Assembly: GCF_018617855.1 (NCBI RefSeq)
Contig: NZ_JACSKY010000008.1
Span: 52,656-116,655, forward strand
DNA length: 64,000 nucleotides
Reading direction: 5' to 3'
Source: Exiguobacterium qingdaonense
GTDB lineage: Bacteria; Bacillota; Bacilli; Exiguobacteriales; Exiguobacteriaceae
Numbering within the stretch: position 1 is the stretch's first letter; each line of letters starts with the position of its first letter. The notes beneath the pieces were generated by a model. The model had not been told where the DNA came from, searched no databases, and worked only from the letters and a program-made list of their open reading frames with translations. Below are positions 17,053 to 24,443 of the stretch, piece after piece. The position numbers were made by a program, and so were the translations under genes.

Positions 17053-17632
17053 CAGAAAAACTCATCTACTTCTTTGATGTCGGGACGAGTGGCGGGATGG
17101 AAGGTGCGAGGAACGGGGCCTGCACGATGATTGGCGGGGACTTGGAGGCGTTCGGGAAGATCGAGCAACTGTTTCAGGACGTCTCGACCGACCACGGCTA
17201 CCTGTATGCCGGGCCGAGCGGGAGCGGTCATTTCCTGAAGATGGTTCATAACGGGATCGAGTACGGTATGATGCAGGCGATCGCCGAAGGATTTGAAGTA
17301 CTCGAGAAGAGTCCGTTCGACTATGCGTATGAGGACGTTGCCCGTGTCTGGAATCACGGCTCGGTCATCCGCTCGTGGCTCATGGAACTGACGGAGAGCG
17401 CCTTTTCAAAAGATGAACGGCTCGATGAGATTCGCGGGGGCATGCATGCGTCGGGTGAAGGTAAATGGACAGTCGAGACGGCACTCGAGTATGACGTCCC
17501 GACACCGGTCATCGCTCTCTCGCTCATGATGCGGCAACGTTCGCTTCAAGACGACACGTTCTCGGGAAAGGTCGTCGCGGCATTACGGAACGAGTTCGGG
17601 GGGCATGCGGTGGAGAAGAATGAGTAATAATT

Positions 17633-17656
17633 AGGCCTCGGCGTGTGCCGAGGCCT
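17633..17656. terminator. 10-bp hairpin between convergent genes
   Basis: AGGCCTCGGC and GCCGAGGCCT flank a 4-nt loop, between the split dehydrogenase gene and the convergent flavodoxin-like gene. The stem is strong but only short T-runs flank it, so it is a probable bidirectional terminator. Confidence 0.65.
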
Positions 17657-17660
17657 TACT

Positions 17661-18275
17661 TCATTCCATCGTATTTCCCTCTGCCGGAATCGGGTTCGAT
17701 TTCAACATTCGCGCGAAGTGCACGAGGTTATACGCCATCGTCTCCCCGTGTGACTTCGTGAACTCGTTGTCACGCCCTGCGTCGATATAGGAGTCGCCTG
17801 GTCCCGCTTCCCCGACCCAATACGTGTCAACGTTCGGTGGCACGGTGAAGCCGATATGTGACAATGCATAGAGAATACCGGCACACGCATGTTTCGCCCC
17901 GTCCTCATTTCCCGTGACGACGCCCCCGCCGACCTTGTTATAGTAGATCGCCTGACCTAACTCGTTCGTCAGCCCGCTCCCCCCGTATAACCGTTCAATC
18001 ACTTGCGTCGCGACACTGCTCTTCTCACCGAGCCAAAGCGGTGTACCGATGACGACAATGTCTGACTCTTTCACCTTTTCAAAAATCTGTGGCCATTCGT
18101 CCCCGTCTCCCTCGTCTTCCGTCACTCCGAACGCGACATTGTAATCGACAATTCGAACGATTTCGGATTCGACCCCAAGTGAATCGAAGTGTGGCAAGAT
18201 ATCACGAATCAATCCTTCCGTATGCGACGTCGTGTCGCCACCTTTTAACGTACAGTTCAAGAATAGAGCTTTCAT
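17661..18275 (-). CDS. Flavodoxin-fold NAD(P)H-dependent FMN reductase family protein
   Basis: A 204-residue protein with the flavodoxin fold: KALFLNCTLKGGD opens the FMN-binding strand, and IVVIGTPLWLGEKSSVATQVIERL is the phosphate and isoalloxazine-binding block of the NADPH-dependent FMN reductase family. The substrate is not known; relatives reduce quinones, azo dyes or flavins. The ATG at 18275 has GGAGGG 7 nt upstream and matches the family start, whereas a longer frame reaches 18326 without support. Monocistronic. Confidence 0.83.
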   Translation of the reverse strand: MKALFLNCTLKGGDTTSHTEGLIRDILPHFDSLGVESEIVRIVDYNVAFGVTEDEGDGDEWPQIFEKVKESDIVVIGTPLWLGEKSSVATQVIERLYGGSGLTNELGQAIYYNKVGGGVVTGNEDGAKHACAGILYALSHIGFTVPPNVDTYWVGEAGPGDSYIDAGRDNEFTKSHGETMAYNLVHFARMLKSNPIPAEGNTME

Positions 18276-18374
18276 ATAGAATCCCTCCTTCAAATGAGTC
18301 AACACAGTTAGCTGTTCCCTTTCCACATATTTTTATACCTGATTGGAATCGATCATCACACCCGTCCACATAAA

Positions 18375-18402
18375 AACACCCTGCTCTTATAAGCAAGGTG
18401 CC
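18375..18402 (-). terminator. Terminator after the 128-residue conserved gene
   Basis: CACCCTGCT and AGCAAGGTG form a stem with one G-T pair around TTATA; on the minus strand TTTTTATG follows. It begins right after the stop codon at 18404. Confidence 0.75.
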
Positions 18403-18403
18403 A

Positions 18404-18790
18404 TCATTCGGTCGGAATCGTGACCCCGTCAAATTGTTCGTTACGACAAAGCGTGATTGCCTGCATCGCTAGTTTATAGTCCTCTTCCGGCAAGGCGATC
18501 AGTTCGGTCGGTAGGACCCATTCTTTATGGTTATACAAGTGGATGACGAGCTTGGCGAGAACAAATTCTTGTTGATCAAACGTATTATCATCGATGATGG
18601 TCGACGTTCGAATCTTTCCTGCCGCAAGGTCCATATATGGAAGTAATTGTTCACGGACATGAGCATGTCCCGAAATCACGTATAGTGCGGCAAAATATTC
18701 TCTACTAGTACTTCCAGGATCCGTGAGCCGCTGCGCCAACCGTTTGAACTCGTTGTAATGGTCGGAAGATAAAAAATCAATATGGTTCAT
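18404..18790 (-). CDS. Conserved hypothetical protein, possibly DUF6075-like
   Basis: A 128-residue soluble protein, mostly helical by appearance, opening with NHIDFLSSDHYNEF and containing YFAALYVISGHAHVREQL. I have a weak memory of similar Bacillales proteins annotated as DUF6075, which I cannot confirm. It has its own terminator and stands alone between the FMN reductase and the RpiR regulator, both on the same strand. No catalytic motif, signal peptide or membrane segment was seen. Codon use matches its neighbours, so it is a real gene, but the function is unknown. Confidence 0.6.
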   Translation of the reverse strand: MNHIDFLSSDHYNEFKRLAQRLTDPGSTSREYFAALYVISGHAHVREQLLPYMDLAAGKIRTSTIIDDNTFDQQEFVLAKLVIHLYNHKEWVLPTELIALPEEDYKLAMQAITLCRNEQFDGVTIPTE

Positions 18791-18873
18791 CGGTCCACCT
18801 TCTCTCTCTAAGCCTCGCGTTGCTCTCAGAGTTTATAATTTCCACCTTTTTATAGAAACTAACCCTTTTTCAC

Positions 18874-19722
18874 TCAAATTCGACGTAGCGAAATCGCTTC
18901 ACGCATCTGTTGAAGCGAGGTGCGTGCCGCTTCACCACGACGCATCATCACAGTCGTGAACAAAGCGTCGACGAGACTCAGTTCAGCGATGCGGGACGAA
19001 AGTGCCTCCGAACGGAACGCCGTCTCTTGAGAGACCGTGTAGAGCGAGACGTCCGCAAGTTTTGAAAGAGGCGACTTCGCATAGTTTGTGATCGCGATCA
19101 TCGGGACACCCTTCTCTTTTAGGAGCTTTGCGATATCGAGCGTCTCCTTCGAGGCGCCGGAATGTGAGATGACGACAGCGACATCTTCCTTCGTCAGTTG
19201 TGAAGCCGACATAAGTTGCATATGTGACTCGAGGACCGCGCTCACCTGCAGACCACTCCGGATGAATTTATGATATGCATCCAATGCGACAACGGCCGAA
19301 CCACCGCTCCCAAAAAATTCGATACGACGTGCCCCGAGGAACAATTCAATCGCCTTCTCAAGAGAAGACGCCTCTAAAATTTGACGAGTCGACTCGATCG
19401 TCTTCCCGTTCGTCGAAAAAATTTTCTCCGCGATTTCAAGAGTCGTATCCGTCTCCGTGATGTCTTCATGGATGTCTTGAAGCGGTGCGACGACATCCGA
19501 GGCGAGTGCTATTTTAAGCGCCTGATAACCTTTGAAACCGACGCGTTGACAAAAGCGAAACACGGTCGATTCTGCGACGTCAAGATCATCCGCCACTTGA
19601 TTGATCGTATGGTGAATGATTTTTTCCGGCTGTTTTAACATATAGTCGGCAATGCGCTGCTCCTTCTTACTCAGTGTCGAATAGGCACCACGGATGCGGG
19701 CCGTCCCGTTCATCGTTTCCAT
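18874..19722 (-). CDS. MurR/RpiR family transcriptional regulator
   Basis: About 282 residues: an N-terminal helix-turn-helix of the RpiR type (STLSKKEQRIADYML, ESTVFRFCQRVGFKGYQ, about residues 12-80) and a C-terminal SIS domain (about 125-260) with EFFGSGGSAVVALD and VISHSGASKETLDIA that would bind a phosphosugar. The ATG at 19722 has GGGTG 7 nt upstream. The motif GAAAAAAATTC occurs 43 nt upstream of its own start and twice around the promoter of the intact 6-phosphogluconate dehydrogenase gene, so it probably controls gluconate genes and itself, with 6-phosphogluconate as a plausible effector. That link is inference. Confidence 0.85.
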   Translation of the reverse strand: METMNGTARIRGAYSTLSKKEQRIADYMLKQPEKIIHHTINQVADDLDVAESTVFRFCQRVGFKGYQALKIALASDVVAPLQDIHEDITETDTTLEIAEKIFSTNGKTIESTRQILEASSLEKAIELFLGARRIEFFGSGGSAVVALDAYHKFIRSGLQVSAVLESHMQLMSASQLTKEDVAVVISHSGASKETLDIAKLLKEKGVPMIAITNYAKSPLSKLADVSLYTVSQETAFRSEALSSRIAELSLVDALFTTVMMRRGEAARTSLQQMREAISLRRI

Positions 19723-19764
19723 CAAGAATCACCCTTTCTCTTCTTCACTTAACGATACCGTTTC

Positions 19765-19775
19765 GAAAAAAATTC
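19765..19775. promoter_or_regulatory. Candidate RpiR-type operator copy 1 (GAAAAAAATTC)
   Basis: An 11-mer identical to the two copies at 24352 and 24415. It lies 43 nt upstream of the regulator start, as expected for autoregulation. Confidence 0.45.
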
Positions 19776-19828
19776 CGCAACGTGTGATTCATTGACGGAA
19801 ATGACTCGATTCGATACACTCATCATAT

Positions 19829-19848
19829 AAATCGTAATTGTTACTATT
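19829..19848. promoter_or_regulatory. Zur-box-like site upstream of the SufU paralogue
   Basis: AAATCGTAATTGTTACTATT matches the Bacillus Zur consensus AAATCGTAATNATTACGATTT in the whole left arm and most of the right arm (about three mismatches). It lies about 57 nt upstream of the sufU-like start codon. A second, better palindrome with the same spacing stands before the ZagA-type gene at 22144-22170. Confidence 0.65.
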
Positions 19849-19904
19849 CGGTGTGATAATTGTCACGTTCGTATATGAACACTTCAAAAAAGGGAGGACT
19901 GTCT

Positions 19905-20345
19905 ATGATGCTCGATCAATTTTATCGCCAAGTGTTGCTTGAGCACTTCCAACATCGCCGTCACTTCGAAGAGTTGTCCGGTGAGTCGATTCAATCCGTC
20001 CATTACAAAAACCCCACATGCGGGGACGTGATGACCCTCTACCTCGAAATCAAAGACAACCAAATCAGCCAAATCTCGTTTTTAGGGGAAGGGTGTATCA
20101 TCAGTATGGCGTCTGCCTCGATGATGACAAAACTTTTACAGAATCAATCAATCGATACAGTAAAAGAATTGCGTCAATCGATGGAGACGATGATTCGAAC
20201 AGGTCATATAGATGATGCCTTTCAAGATGATGAGATCTCTGCCCTCCAAGGTGTCCATGCGTTACGAGCGCGACACAATTGTGCGCTCATGCCATGGCAA
20301 GCCCTCGACCGGATACTAAACGAACAACCTCTCAGTCAAACGTGA
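19905..20345 (+). CDS. SufU-like iron-sulfur/zinc sulfur-transfer protein (second-copy type)
   Basis: A 146-residue SufU/IscU-fold protein. The zinc or cluster ligands are all present: Cys39 and Asp41 in NPTCGD, Cys64 in GEGCIIS and Cys126 in RHNCALMPW. In Bacillus, SufU receives sulfur from SufS through a bound zinc. It is not in a suf operon here but alone behind a Zur-like box, which suggests a zinc-limitation paralogue; whether a housekeeping sufU exists elsewhere cannot be seen. The ATG at 19905 has GGGAGGA 6 nt upstream. Its terminator overlaps its stop codon. Confidence 0.83.
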   Translation: MMLDQFYRQVLLEHFQHRRHFEELSGESIQSVHYKNPTCGDVMTLYLEIKDNQISQISFLGEGCIISMASASMMTKLLQNQSIDTVKELRQSMETMIRTGHIDDAFQDDEISALQGVHALRARHNCALMPWQALDRILNEQPLSQT

Positions 20346-20362
20346 CAGAGAGGTTGTTTTTT
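20323..20362 (+). terminator. Terminator of the sufU-like gene
   Basis: AACAACCTCTC (20323-20333) pairs with GAGAGGTTGTT (from 20348), followed by six T. The stem overlaps the stop codon and lies against the convergent dcd gene. Confidence 0.85.
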
Positions 20363-20894
20363 ACCTATTTTCGATATCTTGTTCAATCCGGCTCGCTGTC
20401 ACTGTTGTTTGCCCGCCATATTTCCCGGCGTACGCTTGTGTCGCCTCATCTAGCTTCGCGAATACGAGCTGACAGATGCGTCGTCCCGACTCAATCTCAA
20501 TCGGCACTTGATTGGCATTGAACAATTCTAACGTGATCCGACCTTCGAACCCTGGGTCGACCCATCCTGCATTTTGGATGAACAGACCGAGGCGACCAAT
20601 CGAACTTCTCCCCTCGACGAATGCCGTCATATTATTCGGGATACTGACATATTCCATCGTCGTCGCTAATACGAATGTATTCGGTGGGATGACCATCCGA
20701 TCTGCTTCCACCTCGACATACGTTGCGGTCGAATCAAGAGTCAACCGCTCCGTCTGTGACGTGTCAACTTGGAGAAAGTGTCGTCCGACCCGTAAATCAA
20801 GTGAAGCGGGCTGGATTTGATGTGCCTCAACGGGTTCGATTTGCATCTCCCCCTCCTCTAGCGCGCGAACAATCGACTGCTTGGACAGAATCAT
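20361..20894 (-). CDS. dcd: dCTP deaminase
   Basis: A 177-residue homotrimer-type dCTP deaminase with the active-site block GRSSIGRLGLFIQNAGWVDP followed by GFEGRITLEL, and IQPASLDLRVG near the start. The enzyme makes dUTP from dCTP without a metal, unlike zinc-dependent dCMP deaminases. It starts 4 nt after the stop of the ZagA-type GTPase, so it is second in that operon and would share its Zur-like control. A longer frame would begin inside the upstream gene; the ATG at 20894 gives the conserved start MILSKQSI. Confidence 0.9.
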   Translation of the reverse strand: MILSKQSIVRALEEGEMQIEPVEAHQIQPASLDLRVGRHFLQVDTSQTERLTLDSTATYVEVEADRMVIPPNTFVLATTMEYVSIPNNMTAFVEGRSSIGRLGLFIQNAGWVDPGFEGRITLELFNANQVPIEIESGRRICQLVFAKLDEATQAYAGKYGGQTTVTASRIEQDIENR

Positions 20895-20898
20895 CTCG

Positions 20899-22110
20899 TC
20901 ACATCTCCAATCCGAGTGCATGAATCATTCGTTCATAAGTATCACGACCCGGTAACCGGTCCGTTTTCACCAGTTCTTCTCCAGTCATCACGAGACAAGC
21001 GTCAAGAGTAGCAGTGATTTCTTCTTGGTCGAATCCGACTCCGATCAAGACGAGTTCGGTCCCACGGTCACCGTGCTCCGGGTCCCAACGCTTCGATAGA
21101 CCTGGCATCTCGCGCAAATAATACTCCTGGTCTAAGAGCGGGAGCGTCGCCACCCACCGACTCACGTGCTCAATCGAATGGTGATATCCGGCCCGACTAA
21201 ATTCAGACACCAAGTTATGACGTGACGCAATCCAGAGGAACCCTTTTGCGCGCACAATCGACTCCGGCCATTGCTCTAAAAATGCGGCGAACCGTTCTGG
21301 ATGGAACGGTCGTCTCGAACGATATACGAAACTCGAAATCCCGTACTCTTCCGTTTCCGGGGTATGGTGGTGATGGCCACCACTCTCCAGCTCACGAATC
21401 CACCCGGCGTTCAATTGTGCCGTTTCGAAATCAAAGAGGTCGAGCGACAAAATGGTTGATGAAACTTTCCCGAATGTCGACTCGATGACGCGTGCCCCTG
21501 GATTGAGCGCTTTAAGGATTTGACGGACTTCCTTCAATCCTTCAGGAGTGGTTCGGTCAACTTTGTTCAAGACGATGATGTCCGCGAACTCCACTTGCTC
21601 AATCAACAAGTCCGCAATCGTTCGATCGTCAAGATCGCCAACCGCTTGGTCGCGATCGAGTAACGCATCTTTCGAACGCATGTCTTGCAGGAAACCGTAC
21701 GCGTCGACGACGGTCACCATGGCATTGATTTTTGTGAAACGAGACAAGTCGATCCCGTTCTCCTCGTCTGCGAACGTGAACGTCTGAGCCACTGGAACAG
21801 GCTCCGAAATCCCACTGGACTCGATGATGATTCCGTCGTAATCCCCTTCCTTTACAAGGCGCTCGACTTCAACGAGCAAATCATCCCGAAGTGTACAACA
21901 AATACAGCCGTTCGACAGTTCGACCAATTTCTCTTCCGTTCGTGTAAAGCCACCTTGGTCAATCAAATCCGCATCGATGTTCACGTCACTCATGTCATTG
22001 ACGATGACGGCGAAACGCTTGCCTTCTCGGTTGTTTAACCAATGGTTCAAAACGGTCGTCTTACCGGCCCCAAGATATCCAGACAGGACCGTAACAGGAA
22101 TTTTGCTCAT
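20899..22110 (-). CDS. zagA: COG0523 GTPase, ZagA/YciC-type zinc metallochaperone
   Basis: A 403-residue G3E GTPase with Walker A GYLGAGKTT (residues 11-19), the metal-binding CxCC in NGCICCTLRDDL (Cys69, 71, 72), VVDAYGF and LNKVDR for guanine binding, and a short His cluster GGHHHHTPE. The length and features match Bacillus YciC (ZagA), which is derepressed by zinc limitation and delivers zinc to client enzymes such as FolE. The perfect palindrome at 22144-22170, upstream of the start, fits Zur control. It heads an operon with dcd. CobW-like cobalt roles are less likely as no cobalamin genes are nearby. Confidence 0.88.
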   Translation of the reverse strand: MSKIPVTVLSGYLGAGKTTVLNHWLNNREGKRFAVIVNDMSDVNIDADLIDQGGFTRTEEKLVELSNGCICCTLRDDLLVEVERLVKEGDYDGIIIESSGISEPVPVAQTFTFADEENGIDLSRFTKINAMVTVVDAYGFLQDMRSKDALLDRDQAVGDLDDRTIADLLIEQVEFADIIVLNKVDRTTPEGLKEVRQILKALNPGARVIESTFGKVSSTILSLDLFDFETAQLNAGWIRELESGGHHHHTPETEEYGISSFVYRSRRPFHPERFAAFLEQWPESIVRAKGFLWIASRHNLVSEFSRAGYHHSIEHVSRWVATLPLLDQEYYLREMPGLSKRWDPEHGDRGTELVLIGVGFDQEEITATLDACLVMTGEELVKTDRLPGRDTYERMIHALGLEM

Positions 22111-22143
22111 TCGTCATTACCCTCCATTTCACGTGTACGTTCT

Positions 22144-22170
22144 GTTAAATAGTAACGATTACTATTTAAC
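22144..22170. promoter_or_regulatory. Zur-box-like palindrome upstream of zagA
   Basis: GTTAAATAGTAA and TTACTATTTAAC are exact complements around CGA. The core AAATAGTAA-3-TTACTATTT has the same geometry as the Bacillus Zur box AAATCGTAA-3-TTACGATTT, with one substitution per arm. It lies 34 nt upstream of the zagA start codon. Confidence 0.75.
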
Positions 22171-22302
22171 AACTCCCATGTCTTCTCGTCAAGTTACTCG
22201 TCTTGACTCTCAATAACTATTGACTCTATCTATAAAATGAATGAAGAAGGGGCTTACATGAATATGCTACTCTGATAAAGCACTCGCCAACTATTTCATT
22301 CC

Positions 22303-24312
22303 TTGTACCATTTGAAATCGAAAGGACTGTTTTTCATCGAACACCACCTGAGTAACACATATAATCTCTCACTTGTCATATTATTTGTTGCTATTGCCAT
22401 CTTCACTGCAGGTGTCGCCCTCGACCGGGGTAATCTGAAGTATACGAAACACGGTTCACGGTTCAACTGGGTCGCAGTCGTCACGTTCAGCATCGGGCTT
22501 GGGATTTGGGCAATGGGTGGCTATGCGGTCGATCGCACCCTTCTCATCTATGTCACCATCATCAGCATTCTGACATTGTTCGCCCTCGTTTACACTTCGC
22601 TCAAGACAGCCTCTCAGCTCGAGGCGCAGTCCGAAGAACTTGAACTGAAGTTTGAGTCCATCATCGAGTCCGCCTCCGATGCGATTATTGTTGCGGACCA
22701 CAATCGAACCATCCTTCAATGGAATCACAGTGCAACCGACTTGTTCGGGTACACCTCTAAAGAAGTGATCGGACAGTCGATGACAGCTATCATCCCAGAA
22801 CGATTCCAGGATGACCATGAACGCGGGATGCGCCGTTACGAATCAACGGGCGAAAAGCGTGTCATCGGTCAAACAGTGGAACTCATCGGATTAAGAAAAG
22901 ACGGACTCGAGGTACCGATTGAAATGTCTCTCGGAATGTGGAAGACAGACAAAGGCACCTTTTTCAGTAGCATCATCCGTGACATCAGTGAGCGTAAACG
23001 AATCGAAGCGCAAATCAACGACCTCGTCTATTTGGACCCGCTCACCGGTCTCCCAAATCGCCGATTGTTCAACGACCGGCTCAATGCTCTCCTCGAACGG
23101 ACCCAGCAAGAATCATTCGCCTTGTACTATATCGACTTGGACAACTTCAAAGTGATCAACGACCGATTCGGGCATTCAATCGGCGATCAATTTTTAAAGC
23201 ACGTGACGACGCGAATCCAATCCATCATTCTAAAGTCAGATACGCTCGCCCGTCTCGGTGGAGATGAATTCATCATCTTGTCACCCCATACGACAAGTAA
23301 TCTGGCGGCCCACCGTGCCCAAGAACTGATCAACGTTCTCCAGCCCCCGTTCGAGCTTGAGAATGAAGAAGTGTTCACCGGTGCCTCGGTTGGAATCAGC
23401 CTTCATCCATCAGATGGGCATACGGCCGATGAGTTGATCAAAAACGCCGATATTGCCATGTATCGGGCAAAAGCGGACGGAAAGAACGGCTATCAGTTTT
23501 TCACGCATGAGTTGAATGAGTCTGTCTCTCGTCGTTCAAGTTTGTCGATGGCGCTTCGTAAAGGCGTCGGGCGTGGCGAGTTCACCGTCCATTATCAACC
23601 GCAAATCCAATTAGAATCAGAGACAGTCATCGGAATGGAGGCGCTCGTTCGTTGGCATCACCCGGAACTCGGGATGATTTCCCCCGGTGAGTTCATCCCA
23701 ATCGCTGAAGAGACGGGAAGCATCCACCGCCTCGGTGAGTTCGTCCTGAACGAGGCGTGTCGGCAAAACAAGGCGTGGCAGGATGCCGGCATTCCTCCGT
23801 TCCGGGTCGCCGTCAACATCTCGGCTGTCCAGTTCGCACAAAAAGATTTGGCAGAAGTCGTCAGTCGTGCACTCGCCGCTTCAGGTCTCGAGGCAGAGTA
23901 CCTTGAACTCGAGTTGACCGAGAGCGTGATTCAAAGTGCGGACCGTGCCATCGAGACGATGAATGAGCTCGTCGCTCTCGGTGTTCATCTTTCTATCGAT
24001 GACTTCGGGACCGGCTATTCGTCCCTTAGTTACTTGAAGTTGTTCCCGATTGATACGCTCAAGATCGACCAACATTTCACGAAGAATATCGAGAGCGATG
24101 AGAAAGATGCGGCCCTCGTCAAAACAATCATCCGCATGGCACACGAGCTCGATTTAAATGTTATTGCGGAGGGCGTCGAGACCGCGCATCAAGTCGCATT
24201 CTTGAAAGCTGAATCGTGTAACCAGGCGCAAGGCTATTTCTATAACCGCCCTATGCCGGCTGAGGACATCGAAGTATTCTTCCAACAACTAGATAAAACC
24301 TCTTCAAGTTGA
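22303..24312 (+). CDS. PAS-GGDEF-EAL cyclic-di-GMP turnover protein
   Basis: About 660 residues. In order: two or three N-terminal membrane helices that resemble a shortened MHYT-type sensor, a PAS domain (about 125-245) with HSATDLFGY, a GGDEF domain with an intact LGGDEFI and an EAL domain with MEALVRWHHPE and DDFGTGYSSLSYLK. Both catalytic motifs look complete, so it may make or break cyclic-di-GMP, or one domain may act as sensor. The start is uncertain: the open frame begins with TTG at 22303 without a good ribosome site, while an ATG at 22258 in the same frame has AAGGGG but meets TGA-TAA after five codons. Confidence 0.82.
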   Translation: MYHLKSKGLFFIEHHLSNTYNLSLVILFVAIAIFTAGVALDRGNLKYTKHGSRFNWVAVVTFSIGLGIWAMGGYAVDRTLLIYVTIISILTLFALVYTSLKTASQLEAQSEELELKFESIIESASDAIIVADHNRTILQWNHSATDLFGYTSKEVIGQSMTAIIPERFQDDHERGMRRYESTGEKRVIGQTVELIGLRKDGLEVPIEMSLGMWKTDKGTFFSSIIRDISERKRIEAQINDLVYLDPLTGLPNRRLFNDRLNALLERTQQESFALYYIDLDNFKVINDRFGHSIGDQFLKHVTTRIQSIILKSDTLARLGGDEFIILSPHTTSNLAAHRAQELINVLQPPFELENEEVFTGASVGISLHPSDGHTADELIKNADIAMYRAKADGKNGYQFFTHELNESVSRRSSLSMALRKGVGRGEFTVHYQPQIQLESETVIGMEALVRWHHPELGMISPGEFIPIAEETGSIHRLGEFVLNEACRQNKAWQDAGIPPFRVAVNISAVQFAQKDLAEVVSRALAASGLEAEYLELELTESVIQSADRAIETMNELVALGVHLSIDDFGTGYSSLSYLKLFPIDTLKIDQHFTKNIESDEKDAALVKTIIRMAHELDLNVIAEGVETAHQVAFLKAESCNQAQGYFYNRPMPAEDIEVFFQQLDKTSSS

Positions 24313-24317
24313 TTCGT

Positions 24318-24347
24318 TCGACCTCCATCTCGGGGGTCGATTTTTGT
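24318..24347 (+). terminator. Terminator of the GGDEF-EAL gene
   Basis: TCGACCTCC and GGGGGTCGA form a stem followed by five T, directly after the stop codon. Confidence 0.8.
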
Positions 24348-24351
24348 ATAC

Positions 24352-24362
24352 GAAAAAAATTC
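24352..24362. promoter_or_regulatory. Candidate RpiR-type operator copy 2 (GAAAAAAATTC)
   Basis: Identical 11-mer to 19765-19775, 11 nt upstream of the -35 element of the gluconate-gene promoter. Confidence 0.45.
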
Positions 24363-24373
24363 CATAATTTTTC

Positions 24374-24401
24374 TTGTAAATCGAATTTATTTTGATATGA
24401 T
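24374..24401 (+). promoter_or_regulatory. Sigma-A-type promoter for the 6-phosphogluconate dehydrogenase gene
   Basis: TTGTAA (24374-24379) and TATGAT (24396-24401) with a 16-nt spacer, 42 nt before the start codon and flanked on each side by a GAAAAAAATTC site. Confidence 0.55.
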
Positions 24402-24414
24402 GAATACAGAGACG

Positions 24415-24425
24415 GAAAAAAATTC
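24415..24425. promoter_or_regulatory. Candidate RpiR-type operator copy 3 (GAAAAAAATTC)
   Basis: Third identical copy, downstream of the -10 box and close to the presumed transcript start, a position that would block RNA polymerase. Confidence 0.45.
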
Positions 24426-24443
24426 TTTTTTAGGGGTGAAGAT

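Larger units (their letters stand above)
15887..17627 (+). pseudogene. gnd: Decarboxylating 6-phosphogluconate dehydrogenase split by an IS200/IS605-type element
   Basis: The N-terminal part (15887-16196) has the Rossmann motif GLGKMGLNLALNL and DGGNSNYKES; the C-terminal part resumes after the insertion with FFDVGTSGG, the substrate-binding GHFLKMVHNGIEYGMM and the end of the short NAD-type enzyme. Removing 16197-17052 joins CACTTTA to CAGAAAAACTC and restores one open frame of 294 residues, nearly the same length as the 293-residue paralogue at 24444-25325. The ribosome site GGGGTGG lies 5 nt before the ATG. As it stands the N-terminal frame ends two codons into the insertion (stop at about 16199-16201), so no active enzyme is expected. 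Loss may be tolerated because of the intact paralogue. Confidence 0.9.

Noticed and set aside
16191..17066. CRISPR-like guide array or active TnpB nuclease system
   Set aside because: No direct repeats with spacers, and the RuvC-I Asp and the middle of TnpB are missing.
22303..24312. GGDEF-EAL gene as pseudogene
   Set aside because: About 2 kb stays open with all motifs intact; only the start is unclear.
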